From Kuschelorhynchus macadamiae (Eukaryota; Arthropoda; Insecta; Coleoptera; Curculionidae): DNA of 64,000 bases. The number at the start of each line of letters is the position of its first letter. Positions within the stretch are counted from its first letter, which is position 1. The notes beneath the pieces were generated by a model. It was not told where the DNA came from. It saw only the letters and a program-made list of their open reading frames with translations, and made no database searches. The position numbers were made by a program, and so were the translations under genes. Location of the stretch: the NCBI GenBank assembly GCA_030620095.1, contig JAUTXW010003831.1, positions 120,001 to 184,000 of the forward strand, written 5' to 3'. Positions 1 through 11,236 of the stretch are shown piece by piece.

Positions 1-580
1 ATTCAAAGATAGGTAATTAAAACTAATAATAATGCTGTAATACTTGTTTGGGTAATTATGCCGTAAACGGTTTTCTGCGAATATTTCACTTTTTCAAAAA
101 AATTTTGCATGAATTTCTTCTATTCGTTGATCTGATGGTCACCTCGGTTGCGATTTATAATAATTTTATTGATTTTCCAAATTATAAACAATTTTTCATT
201 TTGTTGTCAAATAATCACCACCAAAATGTAAATCGGGCAACATTACAACTACAAAAAAAGCGACAGCGATATTAAACTGAAAAGCATAGATATTATTCTT
301 TGACCTGTGTCAAAGTTCCAGAAGAATATTAACATTTCTGGAATATTAGATAGAATAGGTAGGTAAATAAACTTTTATGATTTAGACAAAGTTGCAAATA
401 TAACTTCGAGATCTCGACAATGTTAAACTGCCCTGGATATTTTCTTGTAAATTCCGGAATTTTCGTATAGAATATAAAAGAAATTGCGATGTTCATCAGA
501 CATAGTGAGCAATTAATTATGATATAATAAATAAATTAGTGCTGTAAAAAAAGTGTTTCGTGTGCATAGTTCTGAAAGTG
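1..580. other. No recognisable gene
   Basis: AT-rich sequence. The only open frames are short and low in complexity, with no recognisable protein similarity. The left end of the neighbouring Merlin element may lie here, but I could not find a convincing terminal inverted repeat. Confidence 0.4.
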
Positions 581-1412
581 ATGGCGTGCAAAAATTGTGA
601 ATACTCTTTAAAAGATTTTATATTACTTTTATCAGACAGAAGACAATTAGTTGATTTTTTAGTTAATCATGGACTTTTGATGAGATACTTGCAATACTTG
701 TAATAGTAGAATAGAAATTAACATAAATTCGTTGTTCTATACTTGCGGGAGAAGCTACAAAATAAATCGAAGAAAAATAAATTGTACATTTAAGAAAAAT
801 GGCAAAGTGGGAACTTGGTTTTATAAGTCGAAGTTGCCATTGGAAAGTGTAGTTTATTTTACGATTTTGTGGTTGAGGATAGGATTTCCTAGACAACGTT
901 TCATTATGAAAGAACTTAAATGTAATAGTCATGTTGTAGTTGATTTGGCTTCATTCTGCAGAGAAGTATGCATCCAGTGGGTAGTTACCAAATCGCGACA
1001 AATCGGCGGAGTTGGAAAAATTGTAAAGATAGATGAAGCCAAATTTGGAAAGAGAAAATATAATCGGGGTCGTAGAATCGGAGGCAAGTGGGTGTTTGGA
1101 GGACTTGAAAGAGACTCTAAAAGAGTTTTTTTAGTTTCTGTTGAAAATAAAACTACAGAATCTTTGCTGGCAGTTACCAAACAGTGGATACTTCCAGGCT
1201 TCATTATTGTGTCCGATTGCTGGAAATCTTATGATGTTTTACAGAATGAAGGTTTTCAACACCTACAAATTAATCATTTACTTCAATTTGTAGATCCTAC
1301 CAGCCCACAAATTCCACGATATGGGAGGAAGGAAGCATATTTTAAGAGATATTTAGCAGAATTTTTATTTAAACGTTCATTTTTATTTTCAGTTAATATC
1401 CATATAGGATAG
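581..1412 (+). pseudogene. Merlin-type (IS1595/ISXO2-like) transposase, broken
   Basis: Remnant of a Merlin DNA transposon transposase. An ATG at 581 opens MACKNCEYSLKDFILLLSDR and stops after 40 codons. The protein then resumes in another frame near 735 with a C-x-CG-like remnant of the zinc-binding N-terminus and runs to 1412. The DDE core is clear: KIVKIDEAKFGKRKYNRGRR carries the first Asp, and the region around IIVSDCWKSYD carries the second. The third acidic residue normally lies in an NTIE-type motif just after FVDP. Here FVDPTSPQ runs straight into IPRYGRKEAYFKRYLAEFLF, so about 15-20 residues including the catalytic Glu are missing. With a frameshift and no third acid this copy cannot be active. 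The family call is secure; the exact N-terminus and the element ends are not. Confidence 0.85.
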
Positions 1413-1468
1413 GTTAGGTTAGGTTTGGTTAGGATATGTTAGGTTAGGTTTGGTTAGGATAGGTTAGA
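1405..1468 (+). repeat. Degenerate TTAGG telomere-type repeat
   Basis: About 64 bases built from TTAGG words with TTTGG, ATAGG and ATATG variants, arranged as two copies of a unit of roughly 28 bases. TTAGG is the usual insect telomere repeat. It sits directly after the Merlin reading frame. A shorter similar run (TTAGGTTAGAATTGGTTAGG) lies near 45520-45540. This may be an interstitial telomeric seed or simply a repeat inside a mobile element. Confidence 0.6.
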
Positions 1469-1470
1469 TT

Positions 1471-3034
1471 TTATTAGTTTAGCGTAAAATATTAGTATAA
1501 TACATTTAGGAGATAAATACTATAGCATCTATGATTCTAATTTCAAGATTATGATCTCGAAAACGAGAAAATATTCTAACCAGCAATTTACTATTTCAAA
1601 AACATTTTTTCATATTTACCCGACAAAAACTGGAGAAAATTTACTTTTATCCGTTTACCCTTTTTTCTTAATCTTGCGATGTTGCCACATTTTTCAACTT
1701 CTTTACTGACGTGATTATTGTGCAATATTTAATATTTTTATAAATTTGAGGTTATGTTGTTGAAAAAATCTATTTTTTCACGTTTTTATTTAAAAAAAAA
1801 GCATTTTAAATTCGATTTTTTGTGTAGGACTGCTTTCTTACTTAGTGTAGTAGGTACCGAGATACTTCCTTATAATTTATACCCCACCCGGCACCCCATT
1901 TCACTCCAAGGGTCCCGAAAGTTTGTCAATTTTTTATTAATTAACGAAGCAATTTTTTTGAAAATCGCAAGCGGATAGTATGTAGTTTCTGTCAACATTC
2001 TAATGAGTATAAATATTTTTGCAAAAATCGATAAAATAGCTGAAAACCGGATATGGCACTGTTACCCTTGTTCTCTAAAGGAGAATTAAAAAATTTAAAA
2101 CTGAAACAATAATCACATCACAAAAAAAGGTCATATTTTCCTTTTTATCACATTTTTAGATTTAGAGTTATGTTTTCTTTATCTGTATCAAAAAAAACAA
2201 GCCATGTTACAGTACTGAGTTTTTTACCGAAATATTTGGAAACATTGGGAAAAATCGTAGGGTCAGCGCCCTCCATAAGTTTAGGTATTTTCACACTTCG
2301 AGTTCACAATGCATTTATCGACCCTTAATAATGTCTTTTTCTCTGTGTGTTGTTTGCATGGTAAAAAAACGGTAACGTAATTTTCTTTTCTTTCAATGTT
2401 CAGAAGCCTTGGTATTCCTTAATAGCCATTTAGTATAGGCGCATTTCATAGCTCTGTGTGATTTTCAAAAACACGATTTGATTTTTTATGTAACAATAAA
2501 CCATTTCTATTAGTATTTAGGAATTTACATAATATGCCAATATAAAACCTTTAACATGAAATATTTTTTCTTTGTTTAGATTAGGTAAGGCCCATTAAAA
2601 AAAATAAGTAGTAGCAAAAACTATAGTGCTTACCTGTAAATGATCCGTCGTTGTATTTTTCTTTTTGAAATGGGAAGTAAGGCATTTGAATGCTTCACCG
2701 CCACGCCGCGCCAGGCCAATTCAACAGCAGCAATATGATAACAAAAATTTGAAGGTCCTCTGGGTTATTATCTTTCCAGAATTGAGTATTTTCATGTAGT
2801 CATCATGTGAGAAGGGCGCTGAACTTTCTCGTCTTTTCTCAACATTTCCTTGTAGAATACGATGTTTAGCATCTGGAGCTTTTCGGGATGACGCAAATCA
2901 TATGTCTTTAAAAGGAACAAATATTATGTTCCATTTCTTAAAGTAACATTCTTCAACTTGTTTTGACGTATTGTTCCACATTGTCTTGATTTTTAAATGT
3001 GTTTAGATTATTTGTTGTGTTTAGATTGACAAAC
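1471..3034. other. No recognisable gene
   Basis: No supported coding region. A weak inverted repeat pairs the segment around 2258-2282 (GTCAGCGCCCTCC) with 2800-2826, so a decayed inverted-repeat element of about 550 bp is possible but unproven. Confidence 0.35.
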
Positions 3035-3235
3035 AAAAATGTTTTTTGGCTTTTTCGCAACTGAATAAAAATATTTAATTTTAAATTAATTGAAGCAAAT
3101 TTTTAATAAAATTACATACCTCAACATGTAGACTAATCTGTCTACGGAATGTTCCGATACATAATATAAACAATATTATTTAAACAAGCGTAAGTAATTA
3201 TGTCATTTACCTTAAGTTTTTATAGACACATAGTA
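3035..3235. repeat. Partial copy of a hairpin MITE family
   Basis: The segment from 3035 shares TTTTTTGGCTTTTTCGCAAC followed by a TTAATTGAAGCAAAT core with both arms of the hairpin element at 11043-11236. Around 3205-3230 it also shares the central words ACCTTAAGTTTTTATAG in inverted orientation. It is a second, incomplete member of that family. Confidence 0.55.
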
Positions 3236-3290
3236 CAGTACACAGCCCTCGCGATTTGTGACCAAAATTCTTTACAATCGTAATCAGAGA

Positions 3291-3920
3291 AACTGACTCA
3301 AGCTTTAAGAGGGAATGGATACTGCACTGATTATATTAGACGATCAATTAGAAAATATAATAATCCTACTCCACGAAATGATTCTAATAATGAATTACCG
3401 ATAGGAAATGTAGTTCTTCCATTTATACACGGAACCACAGACAAGATTGCAAGGTTACTTCGCCGGTCCAACATACGCAATCTTTAACACACACAAGAAA
3501 ACTGTACAATGTTTGCGATTGCCAAAGGGCATTATTTATTTTCAGACGGAAGGAGTATATGTAATTCGTTGTTCCTGTGGTGATGTCTATATTGGAGAAA
3601 CTGGACGATCCATATCGACTAGGCTTAAGGAACATGAACGATGTATCAGAAAGAATCAAATTGTACAATCAGCTGTATCTGAACATCAACATTCTACTGG
3701 ACATGTCATAAATGTAAAAGAAACCAAAGTTGTTGCATCGGTTTCGGGATTCTATAAACGCAAAATTAGAGAATCTATTGAAATTTATAAGCATCCTAAC
3801 AATTTTAATAGAGATACGGGCTTCAGTCTATATCATACGTGGAAACCGATCGTTACACCCAGTCACGGTAAACACAGGTCGACTATCGATAGCCGGCCTG
3901 GGTCTCTCCGAGCTCATTGA
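3291..3920 (+). pseudogene. Penelope-like element, 5'-truncated, GIY-YIG endonuclease end
   Basis: C-terminal part of a Penelope-like retroelement polyprotein. The linker between reverse transcriptase and endonuclease is readable from 3299 (QALRGNGYCTDYIRRSIRKY, then LPFIHGTTDKIARLLRRSNI). A single frameshift near 3475 joins it to FNTHKKTVQCLR and then to the GIY-YIG domain. That domain reads GVYVIRC-SCGDVYIGETGR, followed by STRLKEH, SAVSEH and a REAIEI-like stretch (RESIEIYKHPNN). The GVY/YIG pair, the following arginines and the acidic residue are retained, so the domain itself looks fairly preserved. No reverse transcriptase lies upstream, so the copy is 5'-truncated. It is followed immediately by a structured tail (3939-4011). 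Confidence 0.85.
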
Positions 3921-3938
3921 GTGTTCCGATCTCGTGAA

Positions 3939-4011
3939 GTGAAGATGCCTCGTGCAATCGAAGGCGAAACGTCGGAAAGTGATTCCATTTTGACACGGTC
4001 TAATCCCAAGA
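3939..4011 (+). other. Penelope tail with hammerhead-like stem-loop, copy 1
   Basis: A stem-loop (GCCTC, loop GTGCAAT, CGAAGGC) flanked by GTGAAGAT on the left and GAAACGTCGG on the right, then a second small hairpin GGAA-AGTGA-TTCC and CCCAAG. It lies just after the Penelope reading frame. The same arrangement recurs at 8327-8398 (minus) and 22268-22303 (plus). CUGAnGA, stem, GAAAC is the hammerhead ribozyme core order; here the first core base is G rather than C. Hammerhead motifs are known from Penelope-like elements. Confidence 0.5.
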
Positions 4012-4016
4012 ACCAT

Positions 4017-5640
4017 GATTTCTTAATTAACCACAGCCGTGAAAGCTTTCGGTCTATATTGGTCATATCACATTTAATAAGCCTTAAAAGGGCATCTTCT
4101 CTAGAGAGTTCCTCACGAAATCTGAACTGCGAATATCTCAATATTTGATTAACTGCAACAAAGTGCCTGAGATTCTCACAAAAGGCATTTTCGAAAAACT
4201 TTGAGAGAACGTAAAGTAAGGAAATCCCTCGATAATTTGAGAGCCGATCTATTGCCCCTTTTTTGTAGATAGGAATTACCACAGTTTGCTTTAAGAGTGA
4301 TGGAAATAACCCGTTATCAAAAGATTTATTAGTTTTTATTTAGTACCAGACCACGTGACCTAATAGTGAACCGGAAATTTCATCAAAACCCTTAGAATCT
4401 TTCTTAGTTATTTTTCTTAATATTGCGCTAACTTCATCCGGCAAAATATGGAGTAGTTCCATATTTACATCCGGTGTCGTACATGGCTTATTAATATTCA
4501 AATTCAATTGTAATTAATTTTGCTGAATAAGCGTTTTAGATGTTTCAATAAAAATGTTATTAAATAATTCAGCAGAATTATTAATGTGAATCAATCTGCC
4601 GCCATTTTTAAGTTCATACGGTACGCGTTTAGGCATATTGGCCGAGGTTTCATGTTTTATGATTATCTATGGGACGGCTAATTTATTTTCAGCTGACAGT
4701 TCGTAAAGAAGAAATTAATTAGTACCTTTATAGGCTTTAAATATATCACTCGACATTTGTCCCCTATTTGTAATTCCATTTGTTACCCATTTATTTACTT
4801 TTATTTGCTTACTATTTTTTATATCACGTTCTTCAAGAAAGCAATTCAGAATTACCGAATTAAACTAATTAAAAAAACCAGTAAATATTTCATCTATATT
4901 GTGACCTTGTTCGAAACACAATTTCCAGTTTTCAATGATGATTGATTCAATACATTTATTTATATTCTACAATTTTTACAATAAAAAAACCTTGCAGTTT
5001 TAACAATAGGACTACATAAACAAATAACACGCTGCTTATAGTGATCAGACAGATCACAAAAAACAGTACTAAAATTCAGTTCTGCTACATCCACATTAGT
5101 AAAAATATTATCTGTATATGTACTGCTCCGATTTCACGAGCAATATCCTCGATGATTAATCGTATCACAAGTTATATTCGGGGAGAGAATATAAAGAATG
5201 AGAAAATTTCAAATTTCACTCTCATCAACGTCTCCCCAGCGATTAAAATTCAGACAACTCTCTACTTCGCTTAGCAACGGACCACAATAAAGCGAAAAAA
5301 AAATTCCCGCTGTATTAAAATGTAACTAAGGAAACTATTCATTTTTATTGGACCACACTGAGTCACACGACACATGCATTATATTCACACAAAAATCACA
5401 TACGGTGTTTTCCGTTGGAAGGCAGTATTACAATTTAAATGTACTTGATAATTTGGTGAGTATTTGGTTTTTGAACTTCAAATACTTTTTGTTAGTATTC
5501 ATTACAGGTTCAGTTAAAAGTCGTTTGCTGACGTCCCAGAAAAATCTTGGGTTAGTTTTCTGTGCTGACGCTTATCGCAGCTTAGTCGCCAGCGCTCTGG
5601 ATATAAACCAGATTTCTACGTGTGCGTCTCATGTGACCCC
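4017..5640 (-). pseudogene. Jockey/CR1-type LINE ORF2 remnant
   Basis: Decayed non-LTR retrotransposon on the minus strand, in several frames. Near 5640-5450 there is NPRFFWDVSKRLL, the FW motif between endonuclease and reverse transcriptase. Near 4445-4350 there is LPDEVSAILRKITKKDSKGF, the pre-RT segment. From 4282 down there is VVIPIYKKGAIDRLSNYRGI followed by SLLYVLSKFFE, the RT fingers motif. The frame is cut near 4016 where the Penelope tail begins, so the Penelope copy either inserted here or abuts a truncation. The endonuclease and the FADD/YADD palm motif are not visible. Confidence 0.7.
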
Positions 5641-6309
5641 AAAATTGCAACAATAAAATTAATTGTGTCCAGTTCGTTTACTACAGATATATCTCCAAGG
5701 CTCCGAATTTAAATATAAATAACTCCGGCTATTTTAGATCTGAACTTGGATCATAGAGGACAAGGTTTTCTAAATAGTTCTAAAAATTTTAATAGACCCG
5801 CACTGAGTAAACACACGCGGCACCGAAAAATTAAACAGACACGAAAATAAAAACAAATTTTCTGCTTTTGTGAAGCCGTTTATTTGCGAAATATCTTATA
5901 TGTTTATTATCTAGTAACATTTACATTCGACATCGATGGTATTTTTACATGTGGCAGTGACGGCGATTTAATAAAAATGGCTGTGTTTCTCTAATAACTC
6001 GATAAATCCTCTCTTAAGTATTACTGTATTTGAGTAATAAAAAAACAGTTGTAATGGCTCTTTTTATAAACAGAATTTAATTACGGTTTATCTTTTAAAT
6101 GCTGGAAAATATATAGTCTAAGAGTTAGTGAACATTTTTCTTTCGATATTTTTAAATTTTGTAGAAACAAAAATAATGTACCCTGACCCATATATATTAC
6201 TGGTACATCACTGGTACATCAAGCATCTTGAGTATTACAGGAACACAGCCAATATTGAGTTAAGGCAAAGACAGGTATATACTCCGAATAGACAATCCAT
6301 CCGCTTTTA
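5641..6309. other. No recognisable gene
   Basis: AT-rich sequence, part of which may be more of the minus-strand LINE. No supported motif. Confidence 0.3.
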
Positions 6310-6600
6310 AACCGAATACCCCTAAATGGATCCCAAGTTTGGATCCGTCGAGAGATTTCCGCGTAGCACAAATCCCTAGGTCGATGCTGTTGGCCTCTTA
6401 CGACACCCATGGTTGCCAGTCCGCGACGCATTGCATCCGATCGGTTGGTAATTTTTTTTACGCTATTATTCGGCAATCTTATTTGAGTCTTTAAAGCATA
6501 ATTTTCGTACACTCTTCTGGCAACACCCAGCCAAATATTATTGCGTGCATCATAATTAAAGGGCAACACGAGCAATTGGATGGACTGTCTATTGGAAGTA
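6310..6600. repeat. Dispersed repeat family, copy 1
   Basis: Aligns over about 250 bases with 43560-43810. Shared words include GAGATTTCC.CGT.GCACA, CATCCGATCG followed by GGTTA, and CAACACC with a TTGCGTGC/TTGGGTGCG block. A minus-strand frame of 118 codons crosses it but resembles no protein I know and is probably fortuitous. The repeat class is unknown. Confidence 0.55.
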
Positions 6601-6790
6601 TAATAGGTCTTTGGTTACAGTGAATTAATGATACAGTAACCGTAACATATCAGTTTTTTCTTTTTTATCTCTGTGCTTGCTAAGAATGCTAAGGCAGATC
6701 AATATATATTTAAAAGCTGTACACAAATTCCACAGATTCCGGAACACTAGTTGAACTAAAATAATGAAATCTAATTGTAGTAGAAATGAC

Positions 6791-7872
6791 CTTATAAAGG
6801 GGTTTCCAATAAGAACGATATGATTTTAAAATTAAGTAAAATAAAAACTATATCAGATACAACCAAGCTTTTTATTTTTTTAAAGCATAGTCCATTACAT
6901 TATGTTTTAAATAATACATCATTTAAGTGTCAACCTCGACTTCATCACAGGAGCAAATCCGATGAACTCAATTTTGGATGATTTTGTGCAATAAATCAAT
7001 GCCACGTTTGATGTTTAATTTTAATTTATCAAGGTTTCGTGATTTGTTTACATGGGCCATTAATTTTAAATAATCCCAGAAAAAGTAATCTATATGATTT
7101 AAATCACAACTTCTTGAGGCTATTTAACCATTGCATAAGAAATTATCTTTACATCAAACTTTTTTTCAATACTTCAATGGTAGCATTTCTTACCTCGTTT
7201 TGAAAAAATGGTCCTATGATTCCACCATGCCATAAACCACACCACACAGTGACCTTTTGCAGATGCAATGGCTTCTCATAAATGATCTGAACATTATTTT
7301 CACACCAAAAACGACAATTGTACTTATTGACGTATCCACTTGACAAAAAAATTAATTTCATCTGAAAAGATATTTTTTTTTGCTCAACATTTCCCGTCCC
7401 CGTTTTCACTTACTCTAAAACTGCAGCAGCAAAGCCACGACGCTTTCGATGGTCCAGTGGCTTGAGTTCTTGGGTCAACCGAATCTTATACGGGTGTAAA
7501 AAAAGTATTTTTTTTCCAAATACGCCAAGTTGTCGTTCTTGGTTCTTGACTACAATAAGGAATCGATAAATTGGGAACTTCTATAACACTATCACTTACA
7601 TCACCAGTGTTCTCTACACTTCTTGGGTTTCTAAGTATTATTGTTTTCGCATTGTGAAGAGTAAAATCTTTTCAAAAATTTCAACGATTTGTCGAATAGC
7701 AAGCATAGTATGAAACGTCTGTTTCTGTTGTCATATATTTTTTGGATAATAACCTAACGTTCTTTAAGCACGTATTGTACTATGATGAATTATCAGAGTA
7801 TTCTGAATACAAGTGATAGCTAGTGACATTTAATATATTCTTATTCATTCTTATTGGAAAATCCTTTACAAG
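6791..7872 (-). mobile_element. Mariner-like transposon, internally deleted
   Basis: About 1.08 kb bounded by 27-base terminal inverted repeats. The left end (6791-6817) begins CTTATAAAGGGGTTTCCAAT. The right end (7846-7872), read in reverse complement, begins CTTGTAAAGGATTTTCCAAT and ends AGAATG. The flanks share GTTGAACTAA and GAAATGAYCTTATA words (6749, 7877, 7970), so it seems to have landed inside a pre-existing direct repeat. Confidence 0.75.
6960..7745 (-). pseudogene. Mariner-like (IS630 superfamily) transposase, broken
   Basis: Minus-strand transposase relic inside the TIR element. From the N-terminal side it shows RIRLTQELKPLDHRKRRGFA (7490-7415), a degraded FSDE region, then GYVNKYNCRFWCENN and EKPLHLQKVTVWCGLWHGGI with IGPFF (7360-7190). 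It then jumps to RSCDLNHIDYFFWDYLKLMA (7110-7050) and NLDKLKLNIKRGIDLLHK. The last block carries the third catalytic Asp. The segment that should hold the second Asp (QDGATCHT-type) is deleted, and several frameshifts are present. This is a known, widespread insect family, and this copy is inactive. Confidence 0.8.
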
Positions 7873-8326
7873 AGACTGTTGAACTAAAGTATATCAGCTT
7901 TAAATGTTGCATGTTTTAATAATTTCATACAAAAGGGATCTTCTTTATATGTAGAATATATGTAGAAGAAATGATCTTATACAAGAGATTGTTGAACTAA
8001 TAAAATTGTCTATCCTCTTAAAAAAACACACAAATTTGAAAAACCTAATGCATTATGGCTATCTGGTCGACTATTATTCATTATAAATTTAACTTCTAAT
8101 GATTATTACTTATTTCACTTTTGAACTGGAACTAAAACGGAAATTTAATATTATGTGCCTAAACTTTGATCTTTTTTTCGTAAATTTATGAAAATGTAAT
8201 TTTAAAGCGACATATTTACGAAATTAACTACTGCCTTAGGATTTCGGTACATCAAAATGTAAATTAACTCTATAACGTTGTACGAATAAAGCTTTCACTT
8301 CTCGAGTCAATTAAAAAGCCCTAGAT
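7873..8326. other. No gene; direct-repeat remnants
   Basis: Contains two repeats of a unit with ACAAGAGAYTGTTGAACTAA (7867-7886 and 7965-7990) that also matches the left flank of the mariner element. No coding potential is recognised. Confidence 0.4.
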
Positions 8327-8398
8327 CTTGGGTGTAGGCCGTATCAAATTGGAACGACTTTCCGACGTTTCGACTCCGATTGCACGAGGCATCTTTAG
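8327..8398 (-). other. Penelope tail with hammerhead-like stem-loop, copy 2
   Basis: On the minus strand this reads CTAAAGATGCCTCGTGCAAT followed by CGGAGTCGAAACGTCGG, then GGAAAGTCGTTCC and CCCAAG. It matches 3939-4011 almost base for base through the stem-loop and the small GGAA/TTCC hairpin. No Penelope reading frame is adjacent, so this is a solo tail fragment. Confidence 0.5.
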
Positions 8399-8699
8399 GG
8401 AACTTTACTAAGGTATAGGCTAACCTAAACTTGTATACAATGCGACGCTTTAATGTCCCATTCCTTTTTTATTATTTTAACCAGCCAAAATAAATATTTG
8501 GCACACTTAAAGCGCAGACTAAATACTGCTTTTTGAGTATGTTTTGCTATGAACATTTTAAGATGAGGACTGGGCGCCATTTTGAAGAAAAAAATTAAAT
8601 GGAAAGGGTGGCGTTCTGGTAACCTATGTATATTAATAACATCTTACATTTCAGCGCAGCTCCAGTGAAAAATGAAATATGTATTCCGAATAAAAACTT

Positions 8700-9550
<851 letters not shown>

Positions 9551-9574
9551 ACAACATATAAATTATATCATTAA

Positions 9575-9830
9575 TTCAGTTTCGGTTCCGTTAAAATTGA
9601 TTTACTAATATCTGAATTTCTTTCCGCTAAAATCATTAAAATTGGAGATTTAAACATTAATAATAAAAATGAGCTGGATGCACTAAAAACGATCTTCAGG
9701 TTAGGGCAGCAGTCTTTGCAATCAGCCAGTCTCTCAACAACCTCACAAAGAACGTACACACTGAAACAAATCTATCGAATTATTGCCCTAGACATATCCA
9801 AAGCATGAAAATGGCTTTCAAAAAAATCAA
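9575..9830 (+). pseudogene. Possible LINE endonuclease scrap
   Basis: A plus-strand frame of about 80 codons reads KIIKIGDLNINNKNELDALK, which resembles the GDLNIN motif of apurinic endonuclease domains in jockey/R1-type elements. RIIALDISKA follows and resembles the LDISKAFD motif of reverse transcriptase. The two motifs lie too close together for an intact protein. Short and weak; a chance match is possible. Confidence 0.3.
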
Positions 9831-11042
9831 CCCAGGCGTTACGCTTCCTTCTACTTACAATCCTATTCAGGGGCAGATGACTGAATATAGCATATAACTT
9901 TACATACGTATTTACTTCGATTTTCCAGATCAGACTTTCAAAAATCCATTATTTTCTTCACTTACTTGGTACACGACTACCTACGAAACAGACAAAAAAA
10001 ATCTGTGAACTTGGCTAGAAAGTGCTGTTTATCACACATCTGTTGAAATCATTTTTAACACGTGTGTTGAAATATTATTTTTTCGTTGCAGCAGTTAATT
10101 ACGTAAAAGGCGTTGTCTGATCACATTATTGACTTTGTCTTTTCTACAAGTGTGCGAAAGTAAGTTCTTAAAAATAATTTTAACTGTCTTATTCATATTT
10201 GTTTTTTTCAAACCCTTGTATTTTATTATTTATATGTAATCGTAAGTAAAATTAGTTGCCTTATTCAAGTTCATTGGAGACGCCAAATGGTTGCTCTTGT
10301 TTGGAGTATTCTTATGTGGCATAATAGTTTCTCATAACTCCATTATCTCAGTGACAGTTATTTCTGAAGACGTTGTATGTCCTGGTTTTATTAGAAATAC
10401 GCTGTATGAAGTCTTGCAAGGCCGTGAAAAATTTTGGTGGGCTTTTGGGGTTGTTACTGGAGTTACATTACATTTTCCATTTTTGTAGTTGACGAAAAAT
10501 CTTTAGTGTGGGGTAGGTACCTTTGGAAGCTTCACTGCATATTTTCTTGGCAAATTTATATTTTTGTCGCCTTTGACGTCAAAATTTCTGCTGCGATGTT
10601 TTTGTTGTCTGGAATTTTGAGAAGGAACATAAAATTGTTTGCTCCTGCAAACCTAATGATTGTGGACTAAAAGGTAAACATAGTCGGGACTTCTGTCAAA
10701 AATTTATTGGTCTTGTCTTGAGTCAAAATTTTAGATTTTTTTTGGTCTATACTTTTGTTTTTTAGAAAAGCAATTACTTTGTAATATTTGCTCATATCGA
10801 CGTTATTCTTAATTTTAAATATTGTTATCGTTATCAACATGGAATATGTGGGCCACGAAGTTGATGGTTGGTCTTTTTTGGATCCAGGGGGTCTGGAAAG
10901 CTCTGAAAATATTTTGGTATAGACATGTTTCTTCCTTATTTTCCGTTTCTGATCAAAGCAAATACTATATTTTTTTTGTTAAAATGTAATATATTATAAA
11001 TAGGAAAAATATTGTGTTATATTATATACCGATATATATTCC
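9831..11042. other. No recognisable gene
   Basis: Two plus-strand frames (10291-10488 and 10434-10670) overlap here in a somewhat less AT-rich patch. Neither resembles a known protein and no splice structure is convincing. Confidence 0.35.
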
Positions 11043-11236
11043 AAAAATGTTTTTTGGCTTTTTCGCAACTAAATAAAAAACTTTAAATTAATTGAAGCAA
11101 ATATTTAACTAGCCTATAAAAACTTAAGGTAAATGATATACATGTTGCTTAAATAATAGGTATGTAATTATATTAAATATTTGCTTCAATTAATTTAAAG
11201 TTAAATATTTTTATTCAGTTGCGAAAAAGCCAAAAA
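11043..11236. repeat. Hairpin MITE with about 65-base arms
   Basis: Left arm 11043-11107 and right arm 11173-11236 are reverse complements apart from a few changes (TTTTTTGGCTTTTTCGCAAC at the outer end, TTAATTGAAGCAAATATTTAA at the inner end), around a central loop of about 65 bases. No coding sequence. A related incomplete copy lies at 3035-3235. Confidence 0.8.

Noticed and set aside
3914..4016. Minus-strand reverse transcriptase continuing through the Penelope tail
   Set aside because: The reading frame stays open by chance there; similarity to reverse transcriptase stops at about 4020 and the DNA matches the Penelope tail on the plus strand.
6219..6575. 118-codon minus-strand frame as a gene
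   Set aside because: It lies in a dispersed repeat whose other copy (43.6 kb) does not keep the frame, and it has no known motif.
10291..10670. Two overlapping plus-strand frames as exons of a host gene
   Set aside because: No recognisable domain, no convincing splice partners, and the frames end quickly.
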